Below are positions 44,462 through 53,270 of a DNA stretch of 64,000 nt, one piece after another; position 1 is the first letter of the stretch; each line of letters starts with the position of its first letter. This DNA comes from Halomicrobium salinisoli. GTDB taxonomy: Archaea; Halobacteriota; Halobacteria; Halobacteriales; Haloarculaceae. A model generated the notes under the pieces. The model was given only the letters and a program-made list of their open reading frames with translations. It was not told the origin of the DNA and searched no databases. The DNA is taken from contig NZ_CP084464.1 in the NCBI RefSeq assembly GCF_020405185.1, positions 248,001 to 312,000 of the forward strand. Reading direction: 5' to 3'. The position numbers were made by a program, and so were the translations under genes.

Positions 44462-44997
44462 ATCGCCGCCGCTTCCTCGGGACACTCGCCGGTGCAGGCG
44501 CGGGGATGGCCGGCTGTGTCAGTCTCGGGTCCGGCGTCTCGGGGACGAGCATCGAGCACGTGGAACCGCGTCGGGACCGCGAGCGACGGCCGCCCATCGT
44601 CGAGTTCGACGACGACGCCGGCGCCGTCCACGTCCTCGGATACATGGCGTACGGGTCGAGCAGTTGCGACCGCGTCGGTATCGATTCGACGACGTACGAC
44701 GGGGACGCCGACGCCCTCGAAATCGTACTGGCTTCGAAGTCCAGGCGGTCCTTCTCGACGGCCTGTACGGCGGACATGGCAGCGACCTGGTATCGGGCGA
44801 CCGTCCGATTCGCAGACGAGTTGCCCCAGCAGGTGACCGTCGTCGAGGGAGACGGTGACGATCCCCAGACGCGGACCGTCGATCGAAGCGAACAGCGGGA
44901 GCTGTGTACCTCCGAGCATCCGCCCGACTCCACCGCGGCGGAGACAGCGCACTGGACCTGTCCCGAACGGTACGTCGCCGCGTCCGGAGCCGAGTGA
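44458..44997 (+). CDS. Tat lipoprotein of unknown function
   Basis: 179 residues. MNRRRFLGTLAGAGAGMAGC is a twin-arginine signal with lipobox cysteine at 20. The mature part is strand-rich (VEFDDDAGAVHVLGYMAYGS, ALEIVLASKSRRSF) with four further cysteines that may pair. It overlaps the propeller gene by 4 bp, so the two products probably act together outside the cell. The 3' end, including the stop codon, is part of a 23-bp tandem repeat. Confidence 0.72.
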   Translation: MNRRRFLGTLAGAGAGMAGCVSLGSGVSGTSIEHVEPRRDRERRPPIVEFDDDAGAVHVLGYMAYGSSSCDRVGIDSTTYDGDADALEIVLASKSRRSFSTACTADMAATWYRATVRFADELPQQVTVVEGDGDDPQTRTVDRSEQRELCTSEHPPDSTAAETAHWTCPERYVAASGAE

Positions 44998-45046
44998 TCC
45001 CCGCGTCCGGAGCCGAGTGATCCCCGCGTCTGGAGCCGAGTGATCT
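44979..45046. repeat. 23-bp tandem repeat, three copies, spanning a stop codon
   Basis: Units begin at 44979, 45002 and 45025 (core gcgtccggagccgagtgat; the third has one change). The first copy contains the last codons and TGA of the lipoprotein gene, so the repeat probably arose by slippage. Each copy carries the same TGA in a different setting. Confidence 0.8.
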
Positions 45047-45165
45047 GCGACCCGTCGATCCGGACGTGACCCCAGACAGCGCACTATCTCGGGAGGTGCG
45101 ACTCGCTGACCAGGTGCGGGGAGTGGCGTGCCCACGTCCCGGCCACGGCGCACGTGCGAATCCGG

Positions 45166-45324
45166 CTATTCCGACTCGGATTCCACGACGTCGGTGCACT
45201 CGGGGCACTCCGCGAAGACTCCCGTTTGGCCGTCGGGTTTCTCGTACTCGATGATCGCGTGTACTGGCCGGATTTCGCTCCCGCAGTCGGGGCAGACGCC
45301 GAGTGTCGCTTCGTCTGGGTTCAT
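45166..45324 (-). CDS. Small zinc-ribbon protein
   Basis: 52 residues from ATG 45324 with two CxxC pairs (GVCPDCGSE and AECPECTDV) 26 residues apart and an acidic tail. Several such single-ribbon proteins occur in haloarchaea with unknown function. A start 16 codons earlier is possible but the extra residues look non-coding. Confidence 0.65.
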   Translation of the reverse strand: MNPDEATLGVCPDCGSEIRPVHAIIEYEKPDGQTGVFAECPECTDVVESESE

Positions 45325-45690
45325 CGGTGAAGGGAACGCGAGGGACCTGGAGCGTGTGACAATCGATTCCAAGCCCCATCGACAAAACGCATCTCTAATA
45401 ATTATATCTTAGTGTCATATCGGAGCAGACATACGCCTCTCACTGCGAAGCGCCGAGAGCGACCGGTGTGTCAGTGCTCGCAGACGCCCGAACGTCGGAG
45501 CGAGAGGTGAAAGGGAGGGAGACTCTCGGACGACTCCGTCGATGTGAGTCAGGTCGGGTGTCGATCGCAGTGCCCTTTTTACCGTCACCCCTCCGTGTGC
45601 GAGATGAAATACGCTGGATCGTCGGTGATCGAAAAATCATACGGATCGAACAGAGAGAACCAGAGCGACGTTTTACGACCAGCTACCAGC
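45325..45690. other. Gap between the zinc-ribbon gene and the first origin box
   Basis: About 365 bp with no credible gene; an AT-rich spot (aataattatatcttag near 45398-45413) could be the zinc-ribbon promoter. The rest precedes the first origin box cluster. Confidence 0.4.
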
Positions 45691-45934
45691 CACCCCTTTT
45701 TCGAGTTCTAAACGAGGAAGCCACTGGTAGAGTGGAATTCGAGGAGCAGTCATCGCCTTCCCAGCACGGTTTGTTCCGACTCACCCCCCGTTTTCGCGTA
45801 GTAAGCGGTCGAGGACGTGTGACCGTCCCCCCGTTTTCGTGTAGTAAGCAATTGGACAGGAGGGGTCGTTCCCCCCGTTTTCGCGTAGTAAGACAGCGAC
45901 GGCCGGTCGACACCCCCCGTTTTCGACCTGTAAG
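45691..45934 (+). repeat. Origin recognition box cluster A, downstream of orc1 (five copies)
   Basis: Copies near 45691-45713, 45782-45805, 45826-45849, 45870-45892 and 45911-45934, all in the same direction. The typical unit is CCCCCCGTTTTCG followed by CGTAGTAAG, a variant of the tail GAGTTGTAAG in cluster B. The first (ctttttcgagttctaa) is intermediate and the fifth ends gacctgtaag. Such boxes bind Orc1/Cdc6. Confidence 0.85.
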
Positions 45935-45970
45935 TGACTATCTGGTAGCGGACGGCAAATCGAATCGCAT

Positions 45971-47536
45971 TCAGCCGTCAGTCCGGAACTTCTTGAGTCG
46001 CTCCCTGACGACGGCTCTGATCGGTTCCGCTTCCGCATCCAGGTCCTCGAACCGCGAGTCTTCGCGGATCGTCTGCATGATGGTGGCCGGATCCTCCGAG
46101 AGGGAGAAGTACATGTGGACGCCCCGCCCACGACCCTGGCCGCGGCGTTCGAAGTCGAGAACGCCGTACGTGCTCTGCTCGGTGACGTGGTTCACGAAGG
46201 TCTCCCGGCTGTACTGCTCCGCGTCGAGCGTGTCCGCGATGAACTGGTACGACTTGAACGCGGGCCCCGCAGGGATCCACTCCGGGTTGCCTTTCGCGTA
46301 CTGCGCGGTCGATGCGACGGCGTAGATAGAGAGTTTCTTCTGCGTGGAGATGCCGCTGATGTGTCTGAGCTTCCTGTTCTCGGTGTACTTTTCCTGGGCG
46401 TCGCGGACGTCGCCTTCGGTGACGGTCGTCGCCCCGCGGCGCTCGGCTAACTCGCCGGCCCACCGAAGGAGGTCGATGGCCTTGCGAGCGTCGCCGTGCG
46501 TCTGAGAGCCGAACGCGGCGACGAGCGGAATGACGTCCTCTTCGAGGGACTCCGGTTCGAAAGCGTCCCGGCGATGGCGGAGGATGCTCCGGAGCTGCGT
46601 CGCGTCGTAATCGTCGAAGAAGATGTCGTCGGGGTTGTAGGAACTCTGCGCCCGGCTGTTGAGGTCCGTCATGAAGTCGGCGTAGTTGGTGATCGTGGTG
46701 AGAGAGATGGGGCCGTCGAAGTCGCCCAGCTTGCGGGCGCGCGACAGCTGGTAGATCAGGGAGTTGTACTCCGCTTCCTGATAGGGGCCCTCGAGCAGGT
46801 CAATCTCGTCGAGGATGAAAATGACGCCGTCGTAGTGTTCCCGCATGAGCTCGTAGAGCCGCTCGAGCTTCTGGTCGGTCGAGACGCCGGTCTGGGGAAC
46901 GCCGGGTTCGACACCGATGTCTTCGGCGGCCGCCTTGACGAGCCGATACACGGCTCGGTCCGCCGTCTTCGGACCCTCGCAGTTGATCGATAGGACGCCG
47001 AACCGCTTGCCCTGGGACTCACACAGTTCGACGATCTGCTTGCAGACCGCGTGGACGATGAGCGACTTCCCGGTTCCCGAGGGCCCGCTGAGGAGCATGT
47101 CCGGAATCCCCTCGTTCTCCAGGACGGGTTTGAGATTGTCGATGACGCGGGCGAGCTGGTCGTCGCGACCGACGATCCGGTCCTCGTCGATGATGGTGTC
47201 CGACCGGACCAGGTCCTTGTTCGCGAAGACGCCGCCCGACGAGTCCGTCTGCAGTCGGTCCCGGATCGAGATCCCGCCGTCGTCCAGTAGCCCGCTCGCA
47301 TCGTCCTGCGTTCCGTCACTGTCGCCCGCAGCCGAGGGCTCCCGTGAGAGTCCGTCGAAACCGGGATCGGTCGGCTCCGATCGATCACTGGGGGGCGCTG
47401 TCGGCATCGAGGACGAATCCGGTTCCGGATCGTCCGGCTCGGAATCGGATGGTTCATCCGAACCCTCGCCCTGGGATTCGTTACTCCACTGGCGTCCGTG
47501 GTCGTTCGGCTCCCCGGTACGTCCCTCTCGTCCCAT
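45971..47536 (-). CDS. orc1/cdc6: Orc1/Cdc6 replication initiator
   Basis: 521 residues. A long acidic, disordered start (1-115) precedes the AAA domain: GRDDQLARVIDNLKPVLENE, Walker A SGPSGTGKS (near 150), Walker B FILDEIDLLEG (near 245), sensor 1 in LTTITNY and the arginine-bearing DYDATQLRSILRHRRDAF. The C-terminal winged helix starts near 400 (ISTQKKLSIYAVASTAQYAK) and includes the helix-turn-helix region that binds origin boxes. The start has a TATA box (ttttata on this strand, 47560-47566) 27 bp away, with a degenerate box just upstream at 47576-47590, so autoregulation is likely. It binds the boxes on both sides to open the adjacent origin. Confidence 0.95.
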   Translation of the reverse strand: MGREGRTGEPNDHGRQWSNESQGEGSDEPSDSEPDDPEPDSSSMPTAPPSDRSEPTDPGFDGLSREPSAAGDSDGTQDDASGLLDDGGISIRDRLQTDSSGGVFANKDLVRSDTIIDEDRIVGRDDQLARVIDNLKPVLENEGIPDMLLSGPSGTGKSLIVHAVCKQIVELCESQGKRFGVLSINCEGPKTADRAVYRLVKAAAEDIGVEPGVPQTGVSTDQKLERLYELMREHYDGVIFILDEIDLLEGPYQEAEYNSLIYQLSRARKLGDFDGPISLTTITNYADFMTDLNSRAQSSYNPDDIFFDDYDATQLRSILRHRRDAFEPESLEEDVIPLVAAFGSQTHGDARKAIDLLRWAGELAERRGATTVTEGDVRDAQEKYTENRKLRHISGISTQKKLSIYAVASTAQYAKGNPEWIPAGPAFKSYQFIADTLDAEQYSRETFVNHVTEQSTYGVLDFERRGQGRGRGVHMYFSLSEDPATIMQTIREDSRFEDLDAEAEPIRAVVRERLKKFRTDG

Positions 47537-47970
47537 TATGAACCCCCTCGGACTCGAGGTATAAAAATGTGGACCTTTGTGGAGTTGTAATCCCCCGGAA
47601 CGGGCAGAGATGCGTACTCCTCGGGTCTATCTCGCGATTCGGTACGAGACCGTTTTCGGAATCTAACTCCCCCCGTTGTCGAGTTGTAAAATAATCAGTA
47701 TCGGATCTACGTGCAGTGTGCGCACCCCCACCCCCCTTTTTCGAGTTGTAAGTCCGTGATATTAGATGGCGAGACTTCCCGGTCGAGTCCCGGGTAGTCG
47801 ACGCACCGTCGCCGCCGAATGGAAGACAGGAACCGGAGCGACCCGCGCAAATGTGACCCCCTCCCCCCGTTGTCGAGTTGTAAGAACCAGCGACGGTCAG
47901 CGTCGCTGCTCGTCCTCGAGGCCGAACGGCTGGAGCGTATCCTACGATCCCTTCTACGGGGGGAGGAGTG

Positions 47971-48013
47971 ACTTTCAGGCGACTTCAGACGACTTCAGGC
48001 GACTTCAGGCGAC
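47971..48013. repeat. 10-bp tandem repeat in the origin (four copies)
   Basis: Units of gacttcaggc at 47971, 47981, 47991 and 48001 with one or two changes, followed by gac. They lie between two origin boxes and are helically phased (10 bp), which may matter for bending or protein loading. Confidence 0.75.
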
Positions 48014-48194
48014 CGGATCGTAGAGATACAGCATCTGAGAGCAGTCACACTGGACCCTCTCCCCCCTTTTTCGAGTTGTAAGTGCAGTGCGGCAGTGGGG
48101 GGTCGATTTGTGCAGCTCCGTCCCGTGTTGCCGAAATCGCGCTAGAACCGTCTGATTAGCTGTGTTGACGGATGAACCTCCGTTTCAAACCGGC

Positions 48195-48350
48195 TGATTC
48201 GTTCGTCTATATTTATCTAGACTACTTTAGAATTTCTAGAAACACATAGCTACTATCTAGCTACGCATTTGATTTTTCTCTAGTGCGGATACCTTTTTCC
48301 GTACTACAACATAAACTTTTCTCTAATTAGTAGTATTGTAGAGAATCGAG
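48195..48350. other. DNA unwinding element of the replication origin
   Basis: About 155 bp of strongly AT-rich sequence (for example tctatatttatctagac, aatttctagaaacac, ctctaattagtagtattg) in otherwise G+C-rich DNA, flanked by converging origin boxes. No gene. This is the likely place of strand opening. Confidence 0.8.
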
Positions 48351-48934
48351 CTTACAGGCCCTATCGAGCCTCATATCACCATTTGCGGCCATTCAGCACT
48401 TCTCCCCGGTTCTCACCGCCCCCACCCTCTCTGCGTTTACAACTCGAAAAAGGGGGGCGGGGGTTCCCCCGTCCCTGCCGAACCTGGTGACCTCCCTGAT
48501 CTCGCGTCGCCGTCGGTGTCGAAATGGTGGATCGCCACTCCTCTCGAGTGACTCTCGTGTACCTGTCCCCTCCCCGTTCGATCGTCTCTTCCCGATTCCG
48601 CGTCGACCGGCCCGTCCGTCTCTTCCCCCGACAGCCTCGATGACCTCGTGACGGATCGGTCTGAACCAGGGGTAGCAACACTCACGGCCGGGCCGGAAAT
48701 CGGTCACCGACGGGACACCACCCCCCGTTTTCGATTTGTAAGTGACGGTGTGCGAGTCGGATGGCGTGCGAGTCGTCGGTCTCAGATACGCGTGGCGTTA
48801 CCTGCGGCCCGCGTCGACATAGCGCCGCTCGATACACGTCGTCCGGTGATCGTGCGGAATTCGCCGTTCACCCAGACTGCAGAGTCCACCGTTCGTCCAA
48901 AAACGCCTTCATTTCGGACACCGAGCGAGGCTGT

Positions 48935-50011
48935 ATGATCCCCCGCGATGCCACGCGACGTCGGTTCCTGGCGACGGGAGCCGCTGTCGCAGTCGCCGCC
49001 TCCGCTGGCTGTCAGAGCCTGTCCACGTCCGACGACGACGGCGCCGACGGCGACGCCCAGCGGACCCTCCACCTCCGCCTGATCCCGTGGGACGGTACGC
49101 TCCGCGACCGGTACGTCGTCGACCTCTCGGAGACGCGGCCCGACTGGGACGAACAGGCGTTCGAGGCGACGCTGGACGGCGAGGCGTACACCACGCAGTA
49201 CCGGAAGCCGTTCCTGACGACCGACGACGATCCGACGTATGCGAAGCGGGCGGACACCTACTACCACCTCGGCTCCGTCGTCGTCGACGAGGCGACCGCG
49301 ACGCACCCCGTCCTTCGCCTCTCCGAGGTGACCGACGGCGACGATTCGTCCGGAGGCGCCCCTGCCGATTCGTCCGGAGACGCCTCTGTCAATTCGCCCG
49401 GAGACGGCTCCACCGCCACGTCCGCTGACGCGACCGACGCCGACCGGCTTCCCGAGAGCGACCAGCGGGCCGTACATATCGCGCACATGGCCACCCGCGC
49501 CCGCGGCAACGTGGGCGGCGTCCCGTGGGGCCTCGTCGAGCGGGGCGGGTACGTCTACCGGAGCGAGGAAGCGATCGAGGCGAGTCAGCTACTGGCCGAG
49601 GACGGTCCCGACCGCGTCACGTACCGCGAGACGGAGTACGCCGTCGACGTCGCCGAGGAGCGGTTCCACGAACCGGTCTACCGGGCGACCGTCCAGCCGG
49701 TCGCGACCAGTCCCGAACAGATGGAGGCGATCCTCCGGGCGAAACTCGTCGACGCACGACTCGCAGAGACCGATCTCTCGGAGGACGCCCGGGAGATCCT
49801 GTGGCAGGCGCGCGGTGACGGCGAGGGCTACGGCGAGCCCCATCCCTTCTCGCAGGCGTATCGAGCAGTGCTGCGGGCGCTCGACGAGCGGGCGTACGTC
49901 GACGGGAACGTCGAGAAGGACGCGTTCACGGACGATCACGGGCGAGGGACGCTGCTGTACGACGGGGACTACTTCGACTACCGGTTGCGCTTCAGCGACG
50001 ATTCGGCTTGA
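48935..50011 (+). CDS. Tat lipoprotein of unknown function next to the origin
   Basis: 358 residues from ATG 48935 (RDATRRRFLATGAAVAVAASA, lipobox cysteine after it). A Ser/Asp/Gly/Thr-rich linker with imperfect repeats (DSSGGAPADSSGDASVNSPG) near residues 150-180 joins two strand-rich parts. The second part has WGLVERGGYVYRSEEAIEAS and YFDYRLRFSDDSA. I recognise no domain. Located where conserved genes flank haloarchaeal origins. Anchored outside the cell. Confidence 0.72.
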   Translation: MIPRDATRRRFLATGAAVAVAASAGCQSLSTSDDDGADGDAQRTLHLRLIPWDGTLRDRYVVDLSETRPDWDEQAFEATLDGEAYTTQYRKPFLTTDDDPTYAKRADTYYHLGSVVVDEATATHPVLRLSEVTDGDDSSGGAPADSSGDASVNSPGDGSTATSADATDADRLPESDQRAVHIAHMATRARGNVGGVPWGLVERGGYVYRSEEAIEASQLLAEDGPDRVTYRETEYAVDVAEERFHEPVYRATVQPVATSPEQMEAILRAKLVDARLAETDLSEDAREILWQARGDGEGYGEPHPFSQAYRAVLRALDERAYVDGNVEKDAFTDDHGRGTLLYDGDYFDYRLRFSDDSA

Positions 50012-50224
50012 TCGGCAATTCGGGCCCGTTCGGCGCGCCACGGTACGGCCTCTGCGAGTGAATTAAACAGAGGTTTCAAGTCAATCGGTTTCAATTCCCC
50101 TCCCATCTACTCGACTCGTTCACCCCGGACACAGCCGATACGTCGAACGAAGACCGTTCTGACGGCACGCTACGGCAGGACCGTTCTGACAGCACGCTAC
50201 GGCAGGCGAGGGGGGCTCTAGACC
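50012..50224. other. Intergenic region with a 27-bp tandem duplication
   Basis: About 210 bp. Copies at 50152-50178 and 50179-50205 (start gaccgttctgac, end cgctacggcag) differ by one base. The rest shows no gene; the aattaaacagagg stretch near 50061 may be a termination or promoter element. Confidence 0.7.
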
Positions 50225-51241
50225 GTGCGACGGATCCTCCGATTCCTCGTCGGCGTCGGAGCGGGCGGTGCGATCCTGGCTGGCTATCTCTACACCGTCG
50301 GCGCCGAGACGGTTCTCGACCGGCTGGTCGCCGTCACGCCGTGGGCGCTCGCCCTCGTCGCCCTCCTCGTCGTTCTGGAGGGACTCGCCGACGCGATCGG
50401 CGTCTGGGCGTCGATCGCGCCGCTCAACGACGGCATCTCCCCGGGCGAGAGCGTCAAATTCGCGCTCGCAGGCGACTTCTTCGACACTCTCAGCCCGGCG
50501 GGACCGGTCAGCTCGGAACCGATCATGGCGCGGTTCTTCAGCGTCGCGACGGACACGGGGTACTCCGAGGCGCTCGGTGTCCGCTCGACCGCGAAATACG
50601 TGAAGGCGGGCACACAGGCGTGCTTCTCGGCGATCCTGGGGCTGTTCGTTCTCGTGGGATCGCCCGACGCCACCCCCATCCTGGCCACGTTCGGCCTCTC
50701 TATCGGTGGGCTGGTCGTGTTCGGCGGCGCCGTTCTCCGGTTCCGGGCGTCGATATCGAAGGGCCTCGTCGCCGTTCTCACGCCGATCGTGACGTTGCTC
50801 TCGGGGCTCTACCGGGACCAGCCATACGACCGCGCGTTCGTCGCGGCCGGCGTCGACCGGTACTGGCGACGAATCGTCGGCTTCCAGGAGAGGCCGCGCC
50901 TGCTGGCTCTCATCGGCGTCGGGGGGCTCGTCGAGCAGACGTTGACGGCGACTGCGCTCTGGGTCGCCCTCGCCGGGGTCGGCGCCGAGAGCGTGTTCCT
51001 CCCGATTCTGATCGTCGTTCCGCTCCCCCAGCTCGCGAGCGTCGTCCCGATTCCGGGGAGCCTCGGGGCGTACGATCTGTTGCTCGGCGGAGCGCTGGTC
51101 GTGGCCGCCGGCGTCCCGACGGCCGTCGCGACGGCGGCGGTCCTCGTCGTCCGGACGCTCTCCCTTCCGTTCAGCGGGATCGCCGGCGGGATCTGTGTCG
51201 CCCACCTGCGCGGCTGGCGACCGGGCGGTCGATCCCAGTGA
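50225..51241 (+). CDS. YbhN/UPF0104-type membrane protein (LPG synthase TM-domain family)
   Basis: 338 residues, GTG start at 50225. About eight membrane segments, with the family's VEPIMARFFSV-like and GGLVEQTLTATALWVALAGV blocks and the C-terminal PIPGSLGAYDLLLGGALVVA signature typical of the lysylphosphatidylglycerol flippase-like domain. Members are thought to move lipids or lipid-linked sugars; no synthase domain is attached here. No obvious partner nearby. Confidence 0.82.
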   Translation: MRRILRFLVGVGAGGAILAGYLYTVGAETVLDRLVAVTPWALALVALLVVLEGLADAIGVWASIAPLNDGISPGESVKFALAGDFFDTLSPAGPVSSEPIMARFFSVATDTGYSEALGVRSTAKYVKAGTQACFSAILGLFVLVGSPDATPILATFGLSIGGLVVFGGAVLRFRASISKGLVAVLTPIVTLLSGLYRDQPYDRAFVAAGVDRYWRRIVGFQERPRLLALIGVGGLVEQTLTATALWVALAGVGAESVFLPILIVVPLPQLASVVPIPGSLGAYDLLLGGALVVAAGVPTAVATAAVLVVRTLSLPFSGIAGGICVAHLRGWRPGGRSQ

Positions 51242-51348
51242 GCGCTGCGTGAGACCGGTATCCGAGTGTTCCCGGAGTAGCGGCGGGATGTGGTCGTTTG
51301 CTCCCCGGCGACGCACGCGTTTTCACCGTCGGATCCCTACCGGTACAG

Positions 51349-52005
51349 ATGCTCATCGCGACCTTCTCGCTGCCCCACGACGCCGTCGCTCTCGAGCACA
51401 CGTTCCGGGAGCTTCCGGAGCTCGAGGTCGAGGCCGAGCGCATCGCCGCTCACAGCAGGGCGTGGGTGATGCCCTGTCTCTGGGCGGCCAACGCCGAGTT
51501 CGACGCCGCCGACGAGGTCCTCGCGGCCGATCCGACGGTCGACCGGATCGTCGACGGCTACGAGTTCGGCGACGAGAAGTACTACCAGCTCGACTGGGCC
51601 GGGGACGTCGACGAGCGCATCGACGAGTACGTCGACCAGCGGGGGTCGATCCTGGACGCCGAGGCCACCGCGCTCGGGTGGCAACTGCGCATCCGGTTCG
51701 TCTCGCGCGACCAGTTCGACGCGTTCCGCGACGCCCTCACCGAGCGGGGAACGGGCTTCCAGCTCCGGAACCTGACGGAGCCCGGCGCTCCGCGACAGTC
51801 GTTCGGCTCGGTGACGCCCGAACAGCGCGACGCCCTGGTGATCGCCCGGGAGCGGGGCTACTTCGACGTCCCCCGCGAGACGGAGGTGGGAGACATCGCG
51901 GCCGAACTGGGCATCTCCGATCAGGCCGTGTCCGAGCGGCTCCGTCGCGGGACAGCGAACCTCGTCGACGCGACGCTGACGACCACCGGCGACTCGGTGG
52001 AGTAG
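51349..52005 (+). CDS. HTH_10 (Bat-type) transcriptional regulator
   Basis: 218 residues from ATG 51349. Residues 1-150 are a regulatory domain of the haloarchaeal Bat-like type (FSLPHDAVALEHTFRELPEL start), and the C-terminus is an HTH_10 with TPEQRDALVIARERGYFDVP (near 158) and the recognition region ELGISDQAVSERLRRG (near 185). Such proteins activate or repress haloarchaeal genes; target unknown. A TATA-like element is not clear upstream. Confidence 0.85.
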   Translation: MLIATFSLPHDAVALEHTFRELPELEVEAERIAAHSRAWVMPCLWAANAEFDAADEVLAADPTVDRIVDGYEFGDEKYYQLDWAGDVDERIDEYVDQRGSILDAEATALGWQLRIRFVSRDQFDAFRDALTERGTGFQLRNLTEPGAPRQSFGSVTPEQRDALVIARERGYFDVPRETEVGDIAAELGISDQAVSERLRRGTANLVDATLTTTGDSVE

Positions 52006-52082
52006 CCAGCCGTCGCCGCGGCCGCGCCGGATCGGTCTCGCGATTCGCAGGCGATAAAACCGATCGTAGATAGAGCCGAGAC

Positions 52083-53060
52083 GTGACTGCGATCGATCTG
52101 CTCCGATCAGTCCTGTCGATCTTCCTCTCGTCGGTCGCGCCGCCGCTCTCGATCGCCGCAGCGGGGTACCTCCTCGGGCGCGTGCGCGACGTGGACGTCG
52201 ACGGCCTCAGTGCCGTGACGGTGTACATACTCCTGCCCGCGCTGGTGTTCGAGACGCTCGTCACCACGTCGATCGACGTCGGAACGGTCGCCAGCATCGC
52301 GGGCGCGATGGTCGCGTTCACCTTCCTCATGGGCGTCGTCGCCTGGGCGACGGACCGCTCGCGGGGACAGGAGGGGACCGTCGTGTACGGCGCCGCGATG
52401 GCCGCTGCGATTCCGAACGTCGGCAACTTCGGCATCCCCGTCGCCTCGTTCGCCTTCGGCGAGGCCGGTCGATCGACCGCCGTGCTGTTCGTCGTCGTCC
52501 AGAACCTGGTGCTGTACACGCTGGGGATCTACTTCCTGTCGAAGGGGCGGGCGGACGGCGGCCATCGCGAGGCGATCCGGCGCGTGTTCGGCCAGCCGGT
52601 CCTGTACGCCGTCCTGATCGCGATGACCGTCGCCGGCCTCGACGCCGCGCCACCGGCGGACGGCACGATCATGCAGACGCTGGGGATGGTCGGCGACGCC
52701 TCGATCCCGATCTTCCTCCTGATCCTCGGCCTGCAGGTCGAGAAGATGGACGTGGGCGCGACCGTCCGGCAGACGCTCCCGACGGTCGGGCTGAAGCTCC
52801 TGGTCGCGCCGGTCGTCGCCGTGGCCGTCGTCGCCCTGATCGACGTCGGCGACCTCGCCGTGACGTGGGCCTTCGTCGTCCTCGCGGCGGGGCCGTCGGC
52901 CGTCACGCCGATGGTCCTCTCTATCGAGTTCGCCGACGACCCCGACGAGGGCGTCTCGACGGGCGACTACGTCGGGACCGTCATCTTCCTGACTATCTTC
53001 GGGAGCCTGCCGATCGTGACCGGGCTGATACTGCTCGCCAGGAGCGGTGTGGTAGCGTGA
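52083..53060 (+). CDS. AEC-family transporter
   Basis: 325 residues, GTG start at 52083, with about ten membrane segments and the two halves typical of auxin efflux carrier-like proteins (AAAIPNVGNFGIPVASFAFG in the first half, DASIPIFLLILGLQVEKM and LAAGPSAVTPMVLSIEF in the second). These carry out secondary efflux of organic acids or related compounds. Substrate unknown. Confidence 0.85.
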   Translation: MTAIDLLRSVLSIFLSSVAPPLSIAAAGYLLGRVRDVDVDGLSAVTVYILLPALVFETLVTTSIDVGTVASIAGAMVAFTFLMGVVAWATDRSRGQEGTVVYGAAMAAAIPNVGNFGIPVASFAFGEAGRSTAVLFVVVQNLVLYTLGIYFLSKGRADGGHREAIRRVFGQPVLYAVLIAMTVAGLDAAPPADGTIMQTLGMVGDASIPIFLLILGLQVEKMDVGATVRQTLPTVGLKLLVAPVVAVAVVALIDVGDLAVTWAFVVLAAGPSAVTPMVLSIEFADDPDEGVSTGDYVGTVIFLTIFGSLPIVTGLILLARSGVVA

Positions 53061-53270
53061 CGAGCGTTCGTCGAAGTGCGTGACGGGGACGCGCGCCTGC
53101 CTTCGAGTACCACGCCGGCGTCGACTCCGACCCTCGCGTCGACGGGATTTCGCGACTCTTGCAGCGGCAGACGTCAGGCGTGACACTGGTCCCAGCCGGG
53201 CCGCTCACCGCCGGGCTATGGCCGGCGAAGCGGCAGTGATCCGTGTACCACCGCCGGTTCGTGCCGGAAG
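53061..53270. other. Gap between convergent AEC and ABC permease genes
   Basis: About 210 bp, no gene, no clear terminator seen. Confidence 0.4.

Larger units (their letters stand above)
47576..48742. repeat. Origin recognition box cluster B, upstream of orc1 (seven copies)
   Basis: Copies near 47576-47590 (degenerate), 47667-47690, 47728-47752, 47861-47884, 48057-48082 and 48719-48742 in direct orientation, and 48435-48463 inverted. The best reads CCCCCCTTTTTCGAGTTGTAAG. The direct copy at 48057 and the inverted copy at 48435 face each other across the AT-rich element, the standard haloarchaeal origin layout. Confidence 0.88.

Noticed and set aside
45782..45934. Regularly spaced CCCCCCGTTTTCG units as a CRISPR array
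   Set aside because: Units are degenerate, 40-45 bp apart with varied tails, and flank orc1: origin boxes.
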